Below the pieces are notes generated by a model. It was not told the origin of the DNA. It searched no databases and saw only the letters and a list, made by a program, of their open reading frames with translations. Position numbers and translations under genes: made by a program. Positions 7,996 through 16,329 of a stretch of 64,000 nt of DNA are shown here, piece by piece. Source of the stretch: Paenibacillus durus (GTDB lineage: Bacteria > Bacillota > Bacilli > Paenibacillales > Paenibacillaceae); contig NZ_CP009288.1 of the NCBI RefSeq assembly GCF_000756615.1, forward strand, positions 5,766,001-5,830,000, given 5' to 3'. How positions within the stretch are numbered: position 1 is the first letter of the stretch; each line of letters starts with the position of its first letter.

Positions 7996-8911
7996 AGTTT
8001 CCCTCCTCCAAGACTCTCATATCTGCAACTACAGACGCCGTCCGGCGCCGTATCCGGACATTGACCAGCAAGATGCTGATTACAACCAGAACCAAGCCTA
8101 TCACCAGATTAACCGTTATCTGCTCATTTAGGAAGAGGACGCTTGCGCCGATGGAGACAAGCGGGACCAAAAAAGTATAGGAGGCAACTTTTCCGGCTTC
8201 TCCCTCGTTAATCAGCTTGAAATACACCAACCAGCCGAGTGCAATCACAAATATGGAAATGAACAACGTGTTGGCAACAAAAGCGGTATTCCATCTGATG
8301 GCTTTCCACGGCTCTGCTGCGCTGCCGGCGGCCAGCAGAATCAGCCCCCCGAGTGTGATCTGCATGGCAGTCATCCACAGCATATCGACCCGCACCGCAT
8401 TTCGCTTCATATACACCGTGCCAAGTGCCCAGCACAGGGCGGTGGCCAGCGCGAGAAGGATACCGAGAAGCGAGATGCTGCCGGTCAGGCCGCCCGCGCT
8501 CAAGCAAGCCACGCCCAGAAAACCGAGCACGAGCCCCCCTATTTTTTGCCCATGCATCTCTTCCCCTAGCCACATCCAGGAGAAAATCCCGAGCAGCACC
8601 GGCTGCAGAAATACGATCGCCGAGAACAGTCCCGCCGGTATGTACTGCAGCCCAATCGTTTGTACGCCGTAATACAGCGCTATGCTTAACAGGGCGGAGC
8701 TCAAATATACCGGCCACAGTGTCTTAAACCGGAGCAGCCGGGCTTTGGGCAGCGCAATCAGGATCAGCAGCACACCTCCGATTACGGTACGGATGCCCGA
8801 GAATAGCAGCGGGGGCGCGTAGTTCAGCGCTATTTTGGATAACGGCCAGTTAATGCCCCAGACCAGTATGAGAAAAGTTAATAAAAGAACCGCAGATTTT
8901 TGCCGAGGCAT
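7985..8911 (-). CDS. EamA/DMT-family transporter
   Basis: A 308-residue drug/metabolite transporter with ten predicted membrane segments in two EamA repeats (LLTFLILVWGINWPLSKIAL at the N-terminus; GILLALATALCWALGTVYMK starting the second repeat). Such proteins export metabolites or amino acids; substrate unknown. ATG at 8911 has AAGGAGGGACCCT just upstream. A LysR-type remnant is divergent from it, the usual arrangement for a LysR regulator of a DMT exporter, so this gene has probably lost its local regulator. Confidence 0.87.
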   Translation of the reverse strand: MPRQKSAVLLLTFLILVWGINWPLSKIALNYAPPLLFSGIRTVIGGVLLILIALPKARLLRFKTLWPVYLSSALLSIALYYGVQTIGLQYIPAGLFSAIVFLQPVLLGIFSWMWLGEEMHGQKIGGLVLGFLGVACLSAGGLTGSISLLGILLALATALCWALGTVYMKRNAVRVDMLWMTAMQITLGGLILLAAGSAAEPWKAIRWNTAFVANTLFISIFVIALGWLVYFKLINEGEAGKVASYTFLVPLVSIGASVLFLNEQITVNLVIGLVLVVISILLVNVRIRRRTASVVADMRVLEEGNYDF

Positions 8912-9007
8912 AGGGTCCCTCCTTGTAATTCAGTCTTTTTTGATGATACAATATTTTCTAGCATAAATAAAATGAATAATTATTATAAGGAACATATCAA
9001 ATATGTT

Positions 9008-9109
9008 ATGAACAAGGGGCGAATTGAGCTCTTTGTCAAAATTGCGGAAAGCCGCAGCTTCACCCGGGCCGGACAGGAAATGAACATGACCCAGCCCGCG
9101 GTCTACGAA
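9008..9109 (+). pseudogene. LysR-family regulator, N-terminal remnant
   Basis: From ATG 9008 the sequence reads as the first 32 residues of a LysR helix-turn-helix (RIELFVKIAESRSFTRAGQE, then MNMTQPAV). It then breaks off at the recognition helix and passes without a stop into YEALHGAAILIIEESGS and the aldo/keto reductase. A complete LysR protein has about 290-300 residues, so nearly 270 codons are missing. An in-frame fusion of 400 residues is formally open, but the reductase has its own start. Confidence 0.75.
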
Positions 9110-9154
9110 GCGCTGCATGGCGCGGCAATATTAATAATTGAGGAGAGTGGAAGC

Positions 9155-10132
9155 ATGAAATATGAACGTCTCGGGGGAAGCGGACTACAGGTATCGAAGC
9201 TGGGGCTGGGCACGAACGCCTTCGGCAAGCGGGCGGACCAGGCCGCTTCCATGGCGGTGCTGCACACCGCGCTGGACAACGGGATCAACTTCATCGATAC
9301 CGCCAATATTTATGCCGGAACGGAATCGGAGCGGATTATCGGAGAGGCGCTGGCGGGCAGGAGGCATGAAGCCGTCTTGGCGACAAAGGCCGGGCTGGTG
9401 AGAAGTCCAGGCCCAGGCGGCAGCGGTTCATCCAGATTCCATCTGATGCGGGAACTGGAGGACAGTCTCCGCCGCCTCAAGACGGACTATGTCGACCTGT
9501 ACCAGATCCATACCTTCGATCCGCATACTCCGCTTGAAGAGACGCTGCGGACGCTGGATGACATGGTATCCTCCGGCAAGGTGCGCTATATCGGCGCCTC
9601 GAATTATGCCGCGTGGGAGCTGATGAAGGCGCTCGGCATCAGCGAACGGATGGGCTATGAGCGCTACGTTTCGCTCCAGTGCAGCTACTCGCTGGCCGAC
9701 CGCACGCCGGAGCGGGAGCTCGTCCCGCTCTGCTTGGATCAGGGCGTCGGCATCATCCCGTATTTTCCGCTTGCCGGAGGCATCCTGACCGGCAAATACA
9801 GCGCGGGAGATGAGGCTCCCGCAGGCTCCAGAGCCGATACCGATCCGAACTTCGCCCGGTTCCTTACCGGCGAACGTATATCGCTGGGGCAGGAGACAGC
9901 CGCGCTCGCGGCGGAGCTGGAGACAACGCCTGCCGCTCTGTCCCTGGCTTGGCTCATGAGCCGTCCGGCCGTGTCCACCGTCATTGTCGGCGCTACCCGG
10001 GCGGAGCAGCTTGAAGAGAGCCTGAAAAGCGTCTCTCTTGCTCTGAGCTCCGAGACGCAGGAGAAACTCGAAGCTGTAAGCCGTCCTTTCATCCACAGCG
10101 AGCCGTTTGCGGTGTACCGACTGCCGGAGTGA
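9155..10132 (+). CDS. Aldo/keto reductase
   Basis: A 325-residue NADPH-dependent aldo/keto reductase starting MKYERLGGSGLQVSKLGLGT. The catalytic tetrad is visible: D and Y in FIDTANIYAG, K in VLATKAG and H in LYQIHTFDP. The cofactor region near the C-terminus reads STVIVGATRAEQLEES. ATG at 9155 was chosen because GAGGAGAG precedes it and homologues begin here. An open frame runs 255 nt further upstream through a LysR remnant, so an automatic caller may report a longer fusion. The substrate is unknown. Confidence 0.9.
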   Translation: MKYERLGGSGLQVSKLGLGTNAFGKRADQAASMAVLHTALDNGINFIDTANIYAGTESERIIGEALAGRRHEAVLATKAGLVRSPGPGGSGSSRFHLMRELEDSLRRLKTDYVDLYQIHTFDPHTPLEETLRTLDDMVSSGKVRYIGASNYAAWELMKALGISERMGYERYVSLQCSYSLADRTPERELVPLCLDQGVGIIPYFPLAGGILTGKYSAGDEAPAGSRADTDPNFARFLTGERISLGQETAALAAELETTPAALSLAWLMSRPAVSTVIVGATRAEQLEESLKSVSLALSSETQEKLEAVSRPFIHSEPFAVYRLPE

Positions 10133-10436
10133 AGAGCGAGGCCAGCCCCCGCATTCGGATGTATATCCGGCAGCCCAGGCCTCAGTCGAAGAAATTCCTT
10201 CATTGAGCATAGGCTCGGCCAGAGTTAGCGTATCGACGGTTGGATGACCGGGTCTTTTTCCGCCTGTTGTACGGTTTAAGCCCCTCTGTTTAAAGGGTCT
10301 TCCCCACATTGGTAAATTGAGGAAAATAATTCTTTTGTCATCGACAAATTCGGACAAGCTATTTATCCCGAAGCTGATATACTACAGGAAAAATCGGCTA
10401 TGATCCGATTTATACCATTATAGGGAGGAACGGAAT
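10133..10436. other. Intergenic region before the subtilase gene
   Basis: 304 bp without a gene. It contains GAGGCC...GGCCTC arms (about 10138-10182) after the reductase with no T run, a possible -10 TATACT (10378-10383) without a good -35 box, and the inverted repeat described at 10391. I see nothing coding. Confidence 0.5.
10391..10411 (+). promoter_or_regulatory. Inverted repeat in the subtilase leader
   Basis: AAATCGG-CTATGAT-CCGATTT is a perfect 7 bp inverted repeat with a 7 nt spacer. It lies just downstream of the possible -10 box and 26 nt before the TTG start, so it could be an operator or a small 5' hairpin. Confidence 0.35.
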
Positions 10437-11894
10437 TTGATAACAAAGGTCGCTGCTGTCGTAAGTTCAATGCTGGTTGCCACCAGCCTGTTAGCGGGGT
10501 CCGGGTATGCCAAACCGGCCAACCAGGCGCCTCAGAAACAAAAGTATGTGATTGCGTTTAAATCTGCACTTCCGGCAGACTATGAAACTATGGTGACGAA
10601 TGCGGGCGGTAAAGTGCTTCGGGCCATCCCGGAATTGGGCGGACTCGAAGCGGAATCCGAAAGACCGGATTTTCTTTCGAATCTGAGCGGGATTTCCGGC
10701 ATACAAGCGGCCAACCCCGAACTCAAGTACAAGCTGGATGAAGATACCGCAGCTGCCGACGGCCTTCCGGTGACCGATATTCCGCAGGACGCCGAGACGT
10801 ATTGGCCTTATCAATGGGACATCCAGCGGATTACGAATAACGGGGCCTCCTACAAGCTGGAAACGGGCGGCACGACGAACCCTGACGGAACGGTCACGCA
10901 CAAGGCGGTTGTAGGCGTCATCGATACGGGAATCGACGCTGAACACCCTGACCTGAAGGCGAATTTCCTCGGGGGCATGAACTTTGTCCCGGCAGGTGTT
11001 GACGCCAGCGAAACAGGCGATCCGAACGACATCAAGGACCGCGAAGGACACGGCACGCATGTGGCAGGCTCTATAGCCGCAGACGGCAAGGTTAAAGGCG
11101 TAGGTCCCGGCCTCGGCATCCGGTCGTACCGTGTATTTGCAGCAGAGGGCGGCGCGCCGACCTCATGGATCGCCGCAGCCGTCGTACAGGCTGCCAATGA
11201 CAAGGTTGACGTCATCAATCTGTCGCTCGGGGGGTACGACGGCATTGCCAGATACACCTATAACGGCCTCAAGTACAACGATGTGGCGGATTTTCTCCTC
11301 TGGAAGCGCGCACTGCAGTATGCCGTAGGCCGAAACGTTACGGTCGTGGCAGCCGCCGGCAACGATTCGCTGAATCTTAACGACTCGCATGCTGTGGTCG
11401 ATTATATGAACCAAACGTACGGCTACCTCGGCCTGACCTTCAAAAGCGCCGTAAGAGAAGTGCCGGGTACGCTTCCTGGCGTCATCAACGTCTCTTCGTC
11501 GAATCAATGGTCTCCGGACAAGATCGCGTTCTATTCCAACTACGGCAGCACGATCGACGTGGCGGCTCCCGGCGGGGACAACGGTCCAGTCTATGACGCC
11601 AGCCGAAATCTCGATGAGCGGGATTTCCATTTCCGCACGCTCAGCACATGGCCGACCTATCTGGCTCCTTACTTCACCTCGAACCTGACGGGCTATGCGC
11701 TGCTGCACGGCACTTCGATGGCAGCTCCAAAGGTTGCGGGCATTGCAGGCGTCATCAAGGCCGCGCACCCGGAATATACGCCGGCCCAGGTACAAGCGCT
11801 CATCAAGCAGACGGCCAACGATCTAGGGAAGCCGGGGCAAGATCCCCTGTTCGGCTCAGGCGAAGCCAATATCTTCAATGCATTAAGCCGATAA
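10437..11894 (+). CDS. Secreted S8-family serine protease (subtilase)
   Basis: A 485-residue exported protease. It starts at TTG 10437 after AGGGAGGA. A signal peptide covers about residues 1-25 (VAAVVSSMLVATSLLAGSGYA). An inhibitor-I9-like propeptide follows (YVIAFKSALPADYETMV). The catalytic domain has Asp in VIDTGIDAEHPD, His in GHGTHVAG, Asn in AAAGNDS and Ser in GTSMAAP. It should mature outside the cell by removal of the propeptide and degrade extracellular protein. The region around SSGISGI and the long insert before the catalytic Ser (FHFRTLSTWPTYLAPYFTSN) recall lantibiotic-leader peptidase relatives, but no lantibiotic genes are adjacent, so a general secreted protease is more likely. 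Confidence 0.9.
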   Translation: MITKVAAVVSSMLVATSLLAGSGYAKPANQAPQKQKYVIAFKSALPADYETMVTNAGGKVLRAIPELGGLEAESERPDFLSNLSGISGIQAANPELKYKLDEDTAAADGLPVTDIPQDAETYWPYQWDIQRITNNGASYKLETGGTTNPDGTVTHKAVVGVIDTGIDAEHPDLKANFLGGMNFVPAGVDASETGDPNDIKDREGHGTHVAGSIAADGKVKGVGPGLGIRSYRVFAAEGGAPTSWIAAAVVQAANDKVDVINLSLGGYDGIARYTYNGLKYNDVADFLLWKRALQYAVGRNVTVVAAAGNDSLNLNDSHAVVDYMNQTYGYLGLTFKSAVREVPGTLPGVINVSSSNQWSPDKIAFYSNYGSTIDVAAPGGDNGPVYDASRNLDERDFHFRTLSTWPTYLAPYFTSNLTGYALLHGTSMAAPKVAGIAGVIKAAHPEYTPAQVQALIKQTANDLGKPGQDPLFGSGEANIFNALSR

Positions 11895-11990
11895 TCACAG
11901 GCCGGCGGTCTGAATGGGCATGCCCCAATCGGCCAAATTATCATGTGGAATCCATCTCGTCTCTTCTAGAGACGGAATTTACAGAACAGG

Positions 11991-12026
11991 AACAGGCCAG
12001 CCCGAATTTCGGCTGGCCTGTTTATT
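11991..12026. terminator. Terminator after the subtilase gene
   Basis: AACAGGCCAGCC and GGCTGGCCTGTT pair perfectly (12 bp) around a CGAATTTCG loop and end in TTATT. It lies between convergent genes and may serve both. A second palindrome CGTCTC-TTCTA-GAGACG sits just before it (11958-11974). Confidence 0.8.
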
Positions 12027-12063
12027 GTTGAATCTGGTGTGCTCTCTCTTATAGCTTTGACGT

Positions 12064-13719
12064 TTATACGACAGACAGGAAACGCTCCATGTCTTCGTCC
12101 ACCGTCGTAATGCCGCCGATGCCGAACGTGTCGACCAATACCTTCGCCACATTCGGGGACAGGAAGGCCGGGAGCGTCGGACCGAGGTGGATGTTTTTGA
12201 CGCCCAGGTAGAGCAGCGCCAGCAGCACGATCACCGCTTTTTGCTCATACCACGCAATATTGTACGAAATCGGCAGGTCGTTGATGTCCTCCAGGCCGAA
12301 TACTTCCTTCAGCTTCAGCGCGATCACAGCCAGCGAGTAGGAGTCATTGCATTGACCCGCGTCTAGCACGCGCGGAATGCCGCCGATGTCGCCAAGATCG
12401 AGCTTGTTGTACTTGTATTTGGCGCAGCCTGCTGTCAGAATCACCGTATCGCTTGGAAGCGCCTGGGCAAAATCGGTATAGTAGTTCCGGCTCTTCATCC
12501 GTCCGTCGCAGCCGGCCATTACGAAGAAGCGCTTGATCGCACCGGTCTTCACCGCATCGACCACCTGGTCGGCTACTCCCATCACGGCCGCATGGGCAAA
12601 GCCGCCGACAATTTCGCCGCTCTCGATTCCGGTCGGAGACGCGCAGGTCTTCGCCTGCTCGATGATGGCCGAGAAGTCCTTCGGAGCGCCGTCTTTGCCG
12701 TCCGCGATATGCTTGATGCCGGGATAACCTGTGTTGCCTGTCGTGTACAGCCGGTCCTTGTAGCTGTCCTTCGGCGGCACGACACAGTTGGTCGTCATCA
12801 GGATCGGGCCGTTGAAGCTGGCGAATTCCTCATTTTGCTTCCACCAGGCGTTGCCGTAGTTGCCGACAAAATGGCTGTATTTTTTGAAAGCAGGATAGTA
12901 ATGGGCGGGCAGCATTTCGCTGTGCGTGTATACGTCGACTCCCGTTCCCTCCGTCTGCTTCAGCAGCTCTTCCATGTCCTTCAGGTCATGCCCGCTGATG
13001 AGAATGCCCGGGCGGTCGCCGACTCCGATGTTCACCTTCGTAATTTCCGGGTTGCCATACGTCTCTGTATTGGCACGGTCCAGCAGCGCCATAACGTCAA
13101 CGCCATATTTGCCGCATTCCATAACGAGACCGACCAGCTCGTCCGCCGTCAGCTCATCGTTTAACGTGGCGGCAAGTCCGCGTTCAAGGAAAGCTTGCGC
13201 GCCTGCTTCATCATAGCCAAGCACCGCGGCATGCTCCATATAAGCGGCCATGCCTTTCAGGCCGTAGGTGAGCAGCTCGCGCAGGGAGCGAACGTCTTCG
13301 TTCCCGGTTGCAAGCACGCCGACAGCCGCCGCCTTGGCTTCCAGCACTTCATCCGTACCCGGCGTCCAGAGCCCAGCATCATGGCCTGCGAGCGGAACGT
13401 CCGCAAGCGAGCCGGCCAGCCGCTTTTTCCAGCCGTCACGAATGACAATCCCTTCTCTGACTCTGGCAATAAATCCGTCACGGTCAAAATTGGCGTTGGT
13501 GATCGTCGCGAACAGGCTCTTAATAATGAACTGTTCCGATGCGCTGTCGGTCACTCCAAGCTCACGGGCCTTTACCGAATAAATGGAAATTCCCTTCACC
13601 GTGTACAGCAGAAGATCCTGCAGATTGGCGACATCACTCGTCTTGCCGCAGACCCCTTGAATCGTACACCCCGTTCCTTTGGCCGCCTCTTGGCACTGAA
13701 AACAAAACATACTGCTCAT
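12064..13719 (-). CDS. hcp: Hybrid cluster protein (hydroxylamine reductase)
   Basis: A 551-residue hybrid-cluster protein. The N-terminal cysteine motif MFCFQCQEAAKGTGCTIQGV followed by CGK gives the four ligands of the Fe-S cluster. Further cluster ligands are in VYTHSEMLPAHYYP, TTNCVVPP, MAGCDGR, AGCAKYKYN and DAGQCNDSYS. It reduces hydroxylamine and, in current views, NO-related species under anaerobic or nitrosative stress. The start was set at ATG 13719 because AAAGGAGC lies upstream; a longer open frame (to 13809) covers the promoter. A divergent Crp/Fnr-type regulator with a palindromic site between the genes is the likely controller. Confidence 0.93.
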   Translation of the reverse strand: MSSMFCFQCQEAAKGTGCTIQGVCGKTSDVANLQDLLLYTVKGISIYSVKARELGVTDSASEQFIIKSLFATITNANFDRDGFIARVREGIVIRDGWKKRLAGSLADVPLAGHDAGLWTPGTDEVLEAKAAAVGVLATGNEDVRSLRELLTYGLKGMAAYMEHAAVLGYDEAGAQAFLERGLAATLNDELTADELVGLVMECGKYGVDVMALLDRANTETYGNPEITKVNIGVGDRPGILISGHDLKDMEELLKQTEGTGVDVYTHSEMLPAHYYPAFKKYSHFVGNYGNAWWKQNEEFASFNGPILMTTNCVVPPKDSYKDRLYTTGNTGYPGIKHIADGKDGAPKDFSAIIEQAKTCASPTGIESGEIVGGFAHAAVMGVADQVVDAVKTGAIKRFFVMAGCDGRMKSRNYYTDFAQALPSDTVILTAGCAKYKYNKLDLGDIGGIPRVLDAGQCNDSYSLAVIALKLKEVFGLEDINDLPISYNIAWYEQKAVIVLLALLYLGVKNIHLGPTLPAFLSPNVAKVLVDTFGIGGITTVDEDMERFLSVV

Positions 13720-13776
13720 TGAATAATCGCTCCTTTTATTTAATTTCATCCGTCTGCCGTCTGTGTCTTTACTTGT

Positions 13777-13793
13777 TACTACCGATTGTAGTA
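13777..13793. promoter_or_regulatory. TACTAC-CGATT-GTAGTA palindrome over the hcp -10 box
   Basis: A perfect 6 bp inverted repeat with a 5 nt spacer. It contains the hcp -10 candidate TACAAT (minus strand, 13785-13790), so a protein bound here could block hcp transcription. Which protein, if any, is unknown. Confidence 0.4.
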
Positions 13794-13810
13794 GACTGAC
13801 GACGAACATT

Positions 13811-13828
13811 CGGTAACGGATGTTACCG
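13811..13828. promoter_or_regulatory. Crp/Fnr-type operator upstream of hcp
   Basis: CGGTAAC-GGAT-GTTACCG is a perfect 7 bp inverted repeat. If the hcp -10 is TACAAT at 13785-13790 (minus), the start would be near 13778 and the site centre lies at about -41.5. That is the class II activator position of Crp/Fnr proteins, and the promoter lacks a good -35 box, as expected for activator dependence. Confidence 0.6.
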
Positions 13829-13864
13829 TTTATCTAAAATTATTTTAAAAATTGGGGGAATTCC

Positions 13865-14551
13865 ATGAAGCCGGAGCCTGGCGTACTGCAGACCTGTCTG
13901 TTTTTCCGTGGGAAGAGTATAGAGGAGCTTGACGCCATGCTGGAGACGATGCGCTTTACCGTTCGGGACTGCAGCAAGTCGGAGATGATTATCAGCGAAG
14001 GCGAGACTGCTGACCGGCTGGGGATTGTGCTCTCCGGAGTGGTGGATGTTCACAAAATTCATCCCGGCGGAGGCGGCATAACCATTGCTAGACTGAAAGA
14101 GGGGCAGACCTTCGGGGAAGCGGTGCTGTTCCGGCGGGAGAATGTATACCCGGCCACCATTATTTCTGCGGGGCGCAGCACCGTGATGTTCATCGGCAAG
14201 CAGGAGCTGCTGAGGCTGTTCGCGGCCGACACCGACATGCTGTCCCGGTATATGGAGAATCTGTCCGAGCGGCTCGTCATGGTCAACCGCAAGCTTGAAA
14301 TTCTGTCGGCCGGTTCGCTGCGCCGCCGGGTTGTGCATGATTTGCTGCGTCGGGCGGACCGGCAGGGTACGGACACGATCCGGCTGCCTTTCACCCGCAA
14401 GGAATGGGCCGAGCATCTAAATGCCGCACGTCCTTCCCTGTCCCGGGAGATGGGGCTGCTGCGCGATAATGGCTGGATTGCGTTCAAAGGAGATACGGTC
14501 ACGCTGCTGGACCGGAAGAAGCTGGAGGGAATCATGGAGCAGGAGGAATAA
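13865..14551 (+). CDS. Crp/Fnr-family transcriptional regulator
   Basis: A 228-residue regulator with an N-terminal cyclic-nucleotide-binding-like beta barrel (residues 15-125: GETADRLGIVLSGVVDVHKI, GQTFGEAVLF), the long dimerisation helix (residues 128-150) and a winged helix (FTRKEWAEHLNAARPSLSRE). ATG 13865 follows a GGGGGAA site. It has no N-terminal cysteine cluster of FNR, but Cys11 and Cys37 are present (TCLFF, RDCSK). It is divergent from hcp with an inverted repeat between, so it most likely senses nitrosative or redox stress and activates hcp. That link is inferred from position. Confidence 0.88.
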   Translation: MKPEPGVLQTCLFFRGKSIEELDAMLETMRFTVRDCSKSEMIISEGETADRLGIVLSGVVDVHKIHPGGGGITIARLKEGQTFGEAVLFRRENVYPATIISAGRSTVMFIGKQELLRLFAADTDMLSRYMENLSERLVMVNRKLEILSAGSLRRRVVHDLLRRADRQGTDTIRLPFTRKEWAEHLNAARPSLSREMGLLRDNGWIAFKGDTVTLLDRKKLEGIMEQEE

Positions 14552-14650
14552 TGCAGCCGGTGCCGGACTTATATATGGATATAGAGTCTGCCGCCGGAGT
14601 TTGCCGATTATGCGATAGAAATGAAAAAATGACCCTCCTTATATGGAAGA

Positions 14651-15571
14651 TCATTTCTCTTCGGGCTTCAGTATCCCGTCTGCGATTAGCACCTGTTCAA
14701 ACAGCCTGACCAATTCGGCGTCATAGTGGATCCCCGACAGCCGCTTAAGCTCGTCCATGGCAATCTCGGGGGAAAGCCCTTTGCGGTATGGCCGGTCGGA
14801 GGTCATGGCATCAAAGGTATCGGCAATGCCGATAATTTTGGCCTCCAGCAGGATTTCTTCTTCCTTAATCCCGTAAGGATAGCCGGAACCGTCCAATCGC
14901 TCATGATGCTGCAGGATGATTAGGCAGATATTGTTGTAATATAAATCCTTAACCATGAGGTAGCCGTCATAACAATGGCGTTTCACAATCTCGAATTCCT
15001 CTTCCGTCAAGCGCCCCGTCTTATTCAGAATTTCTTCCGGGGTATGGATCTTGCCGATATCGTGAAATGCAGCCGCAAAATATAAATCTTCCAGCTTGTC
15101 CTTTGGCATTTTAATCATCCTGGCAATCATCAAGCAGTATTTCTGCACTCTGCCGCTGTGCTTGAACGTATAATTATCCTTTTCTTCTACTCGTTTAATA
15201 ATATTCTCCAGTTTCCTGATCCGGTGGCTGATGAGATGAAACGCAGGCTTGGTTGTATACCACAGCAGCTTCAGCTCAGTCAAGGTGCTGAAATACACCG
15301 CTTCCTGCAGATAATGGGTGTAGAAATAATCGCCTTGACTGAGGACGATATTCTCGCCTTCAGCCTTATAGCTGCATTTTCCTTCAAGTATGTAGAAGAA
15401 TTCCATCGTGTCGGCCTCTTCGCCGGGATAAACATAGAATAGTTTGTCTTGCTGAATAGTCTGAAAAATTACTTCCGAGCCGTCACCCTTAGCCAATAGG
15501 AAATAGTCAGAGGATCCTTCATGTTCTTGTGCGATGCTGTGTCCTTCACTTCCCAAGTTCAGGCCCTTCAT
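14651..15571 (-). CDS. Cupin-like sensor with HD-GYP phosphodiesterase domain
   Basis: A 306-residue protein. Residues about 40-100 form a cupin-like beta barrel (MEFFYILEGKCSYKAEGENI, VLSQGDYFYTH). Residues about 125-290 form an HD-GYP domain with the metal motif HDIGK, the HHERLDGSGYP signature and IADTFDAMTSDRPYRKG. HD-GYP enzymes hydrolyse cyclic-di-GMP. All key residues are present, so it is probably active, with output tuned by whatever the cupin part binds. It lies next to a secreted protein and a large GGDEF/EAL sensor on the same strand, forming a cyclic-di-GMP locus. Confidence 0.88.
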   Translation of the reverse strand: MKGLNLGSEGHSIAQEHEGSSDYFLLAKGDGSEVIFQTIQQDKLFYVYPGEEADTMEFFYILEGKCSYKAEGENIVLSQGDYFYTHYLQEAVYFSTLTELKLLWYTTKPAFHLISHRIRKLENIIKRVEEKDNYTFKHSGRVQKYCLMIARMIKMPKDKLEDLYFAAAFHDIGKIHTPEEILNKTGRLTEEEFEIVKRHCYDGYLMVKDLYYNNICLIILQHHERLDGSGYPYGIKEEEILLEAKIIGIADTFDAMTSDRPYRKGLSPEIAMDELKRLSGIHYDAELVRLFEQVLIADGILKPEEK

Positions 15572-15586
15572 AATTTTCAGCCCCCC

Positions 15587-16219
15587 TTATAACGATACGA
15601 CGATAGGATCAATCCAAACCTCGCGATCCGCGATCTTAACCAGCTTCCAGGAACGCTCGGCAACAACTCCCAATTGGGCGGCCTCGGAGATGGCTGCGTC
15701 TGCAATTTCCAAGGTGTCGTTATACAAATCCGTAATCAGCTTGTCAAGCTCATAGGTATAAACTTTAGTACGTGCGGAAATCAAATCGTCATTAAGAGAG
15801 ACCTTTTCGTTCAGCTTGTTTATTTTCTCCTCAACTACTGCCGAATCTCTGCTTTCAGGGGTAAATAATTGATTGATAAGCTCATTGGAAGCGGCCTGTA
15901 TTTCCGCAACCTCGGCGGCTGCTTCGGCGTCCTCCTGATCCAGCTTGGCGCTCAGCTTCGCCGCAGCCTTACCCAGCTCGATCCGCTTAATATCCCGTAA
16001 ATAATCTTCTTGAAGCTTATCCGCCTCAGCGACTGCTTTTTCAATCTTGTTGTCGATTTTTTTATTAGCTATGTCGATAATTTTTAGTGCTTTTTGCTGA
16101 TCCTTGGTGAGGTTGTCCGCCACCTGTGAGGCCGCCACCTGTGAGGCAAAAACCGCACTGCTGAACAGAAACAGCGCCAGCATGAGGAGCGACCCGGTGG
16201 TCAGTAGCTTTTTGAGCAT
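15587..16219 (-). CDS. Secreted coiled-coil protein of unknown function
   Basis: A 210-residue protein with a signal peptide (residues 1-26, LLMLALFLFSSAVFA) and a highly charged helical body (IIDIANKKIDNKIEKAVAEA, AAKLSAKLDQEDAEAAAEVA) likely to form coiled coils, ending with a short beta-like tail (REVWIDPIVVSL). I do not recognise a domain. The mature N-terminus has a 15 nt exact tandem duplication (16118-16147) giving ASQV-AASQV. It sits 15 nt upstream of the HD-GYP gene on the same strand, so the two are probably co-transcribed. Confidence 0.7.
   Translation of the reverse strand: MLKKLLTTGSLLMLALFLFSSAVFASQVAASQVADNLTKDQQKALKIIDIANKKIDNKIEKAVAEADKLQEDYLRDIKRIELGKAAAKLSAKLDQEDAEAAAEVAEIQAASNELINQLFTPESRDSAVVEEKINKLNEKVSLNDDLISARTKVYTYELDKLITDLYNDTLEIADAAISEAAQLGVVAERSWKLVKIADREVWIDPIVVSL
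16118..16147 (-). repeat. 15 nt tandem duplication inside the secreted-protein gene
   Basis: CGCCACCTGTGAGGC occurs twice in a row with no spacer. It is in frame and duplicates five residues just after the signal peptide. Confidence 0.85.
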
Positions 16220-16329
16220 GTTTACTTTCCTCTCTCTGAATTGAATTCGATTTCATTTTCATTATAGTATCGATTATAGCCGTTTGCCAGTTTAATCCGA
16301 TGTGCAAAATGTATCGAGATTTCCTTTAA

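Noticed and set aside
8900..9154. A 410-residue fusion protein including the LysR half-domain and reductase
   Set aside because: The reductase has its own start and GAGGAGAG site at 9155; the upstream part is best read as a deletion remnant. Kept as a finding, not annotated as a gene.
9428..10357. 309-codon minus-strand frame opposite the aldo/keto reductase
   Set aside because: Arg/Gly/Leu-rich antisense sequence typical of GC-rich genes, with no ribosome site or motif.
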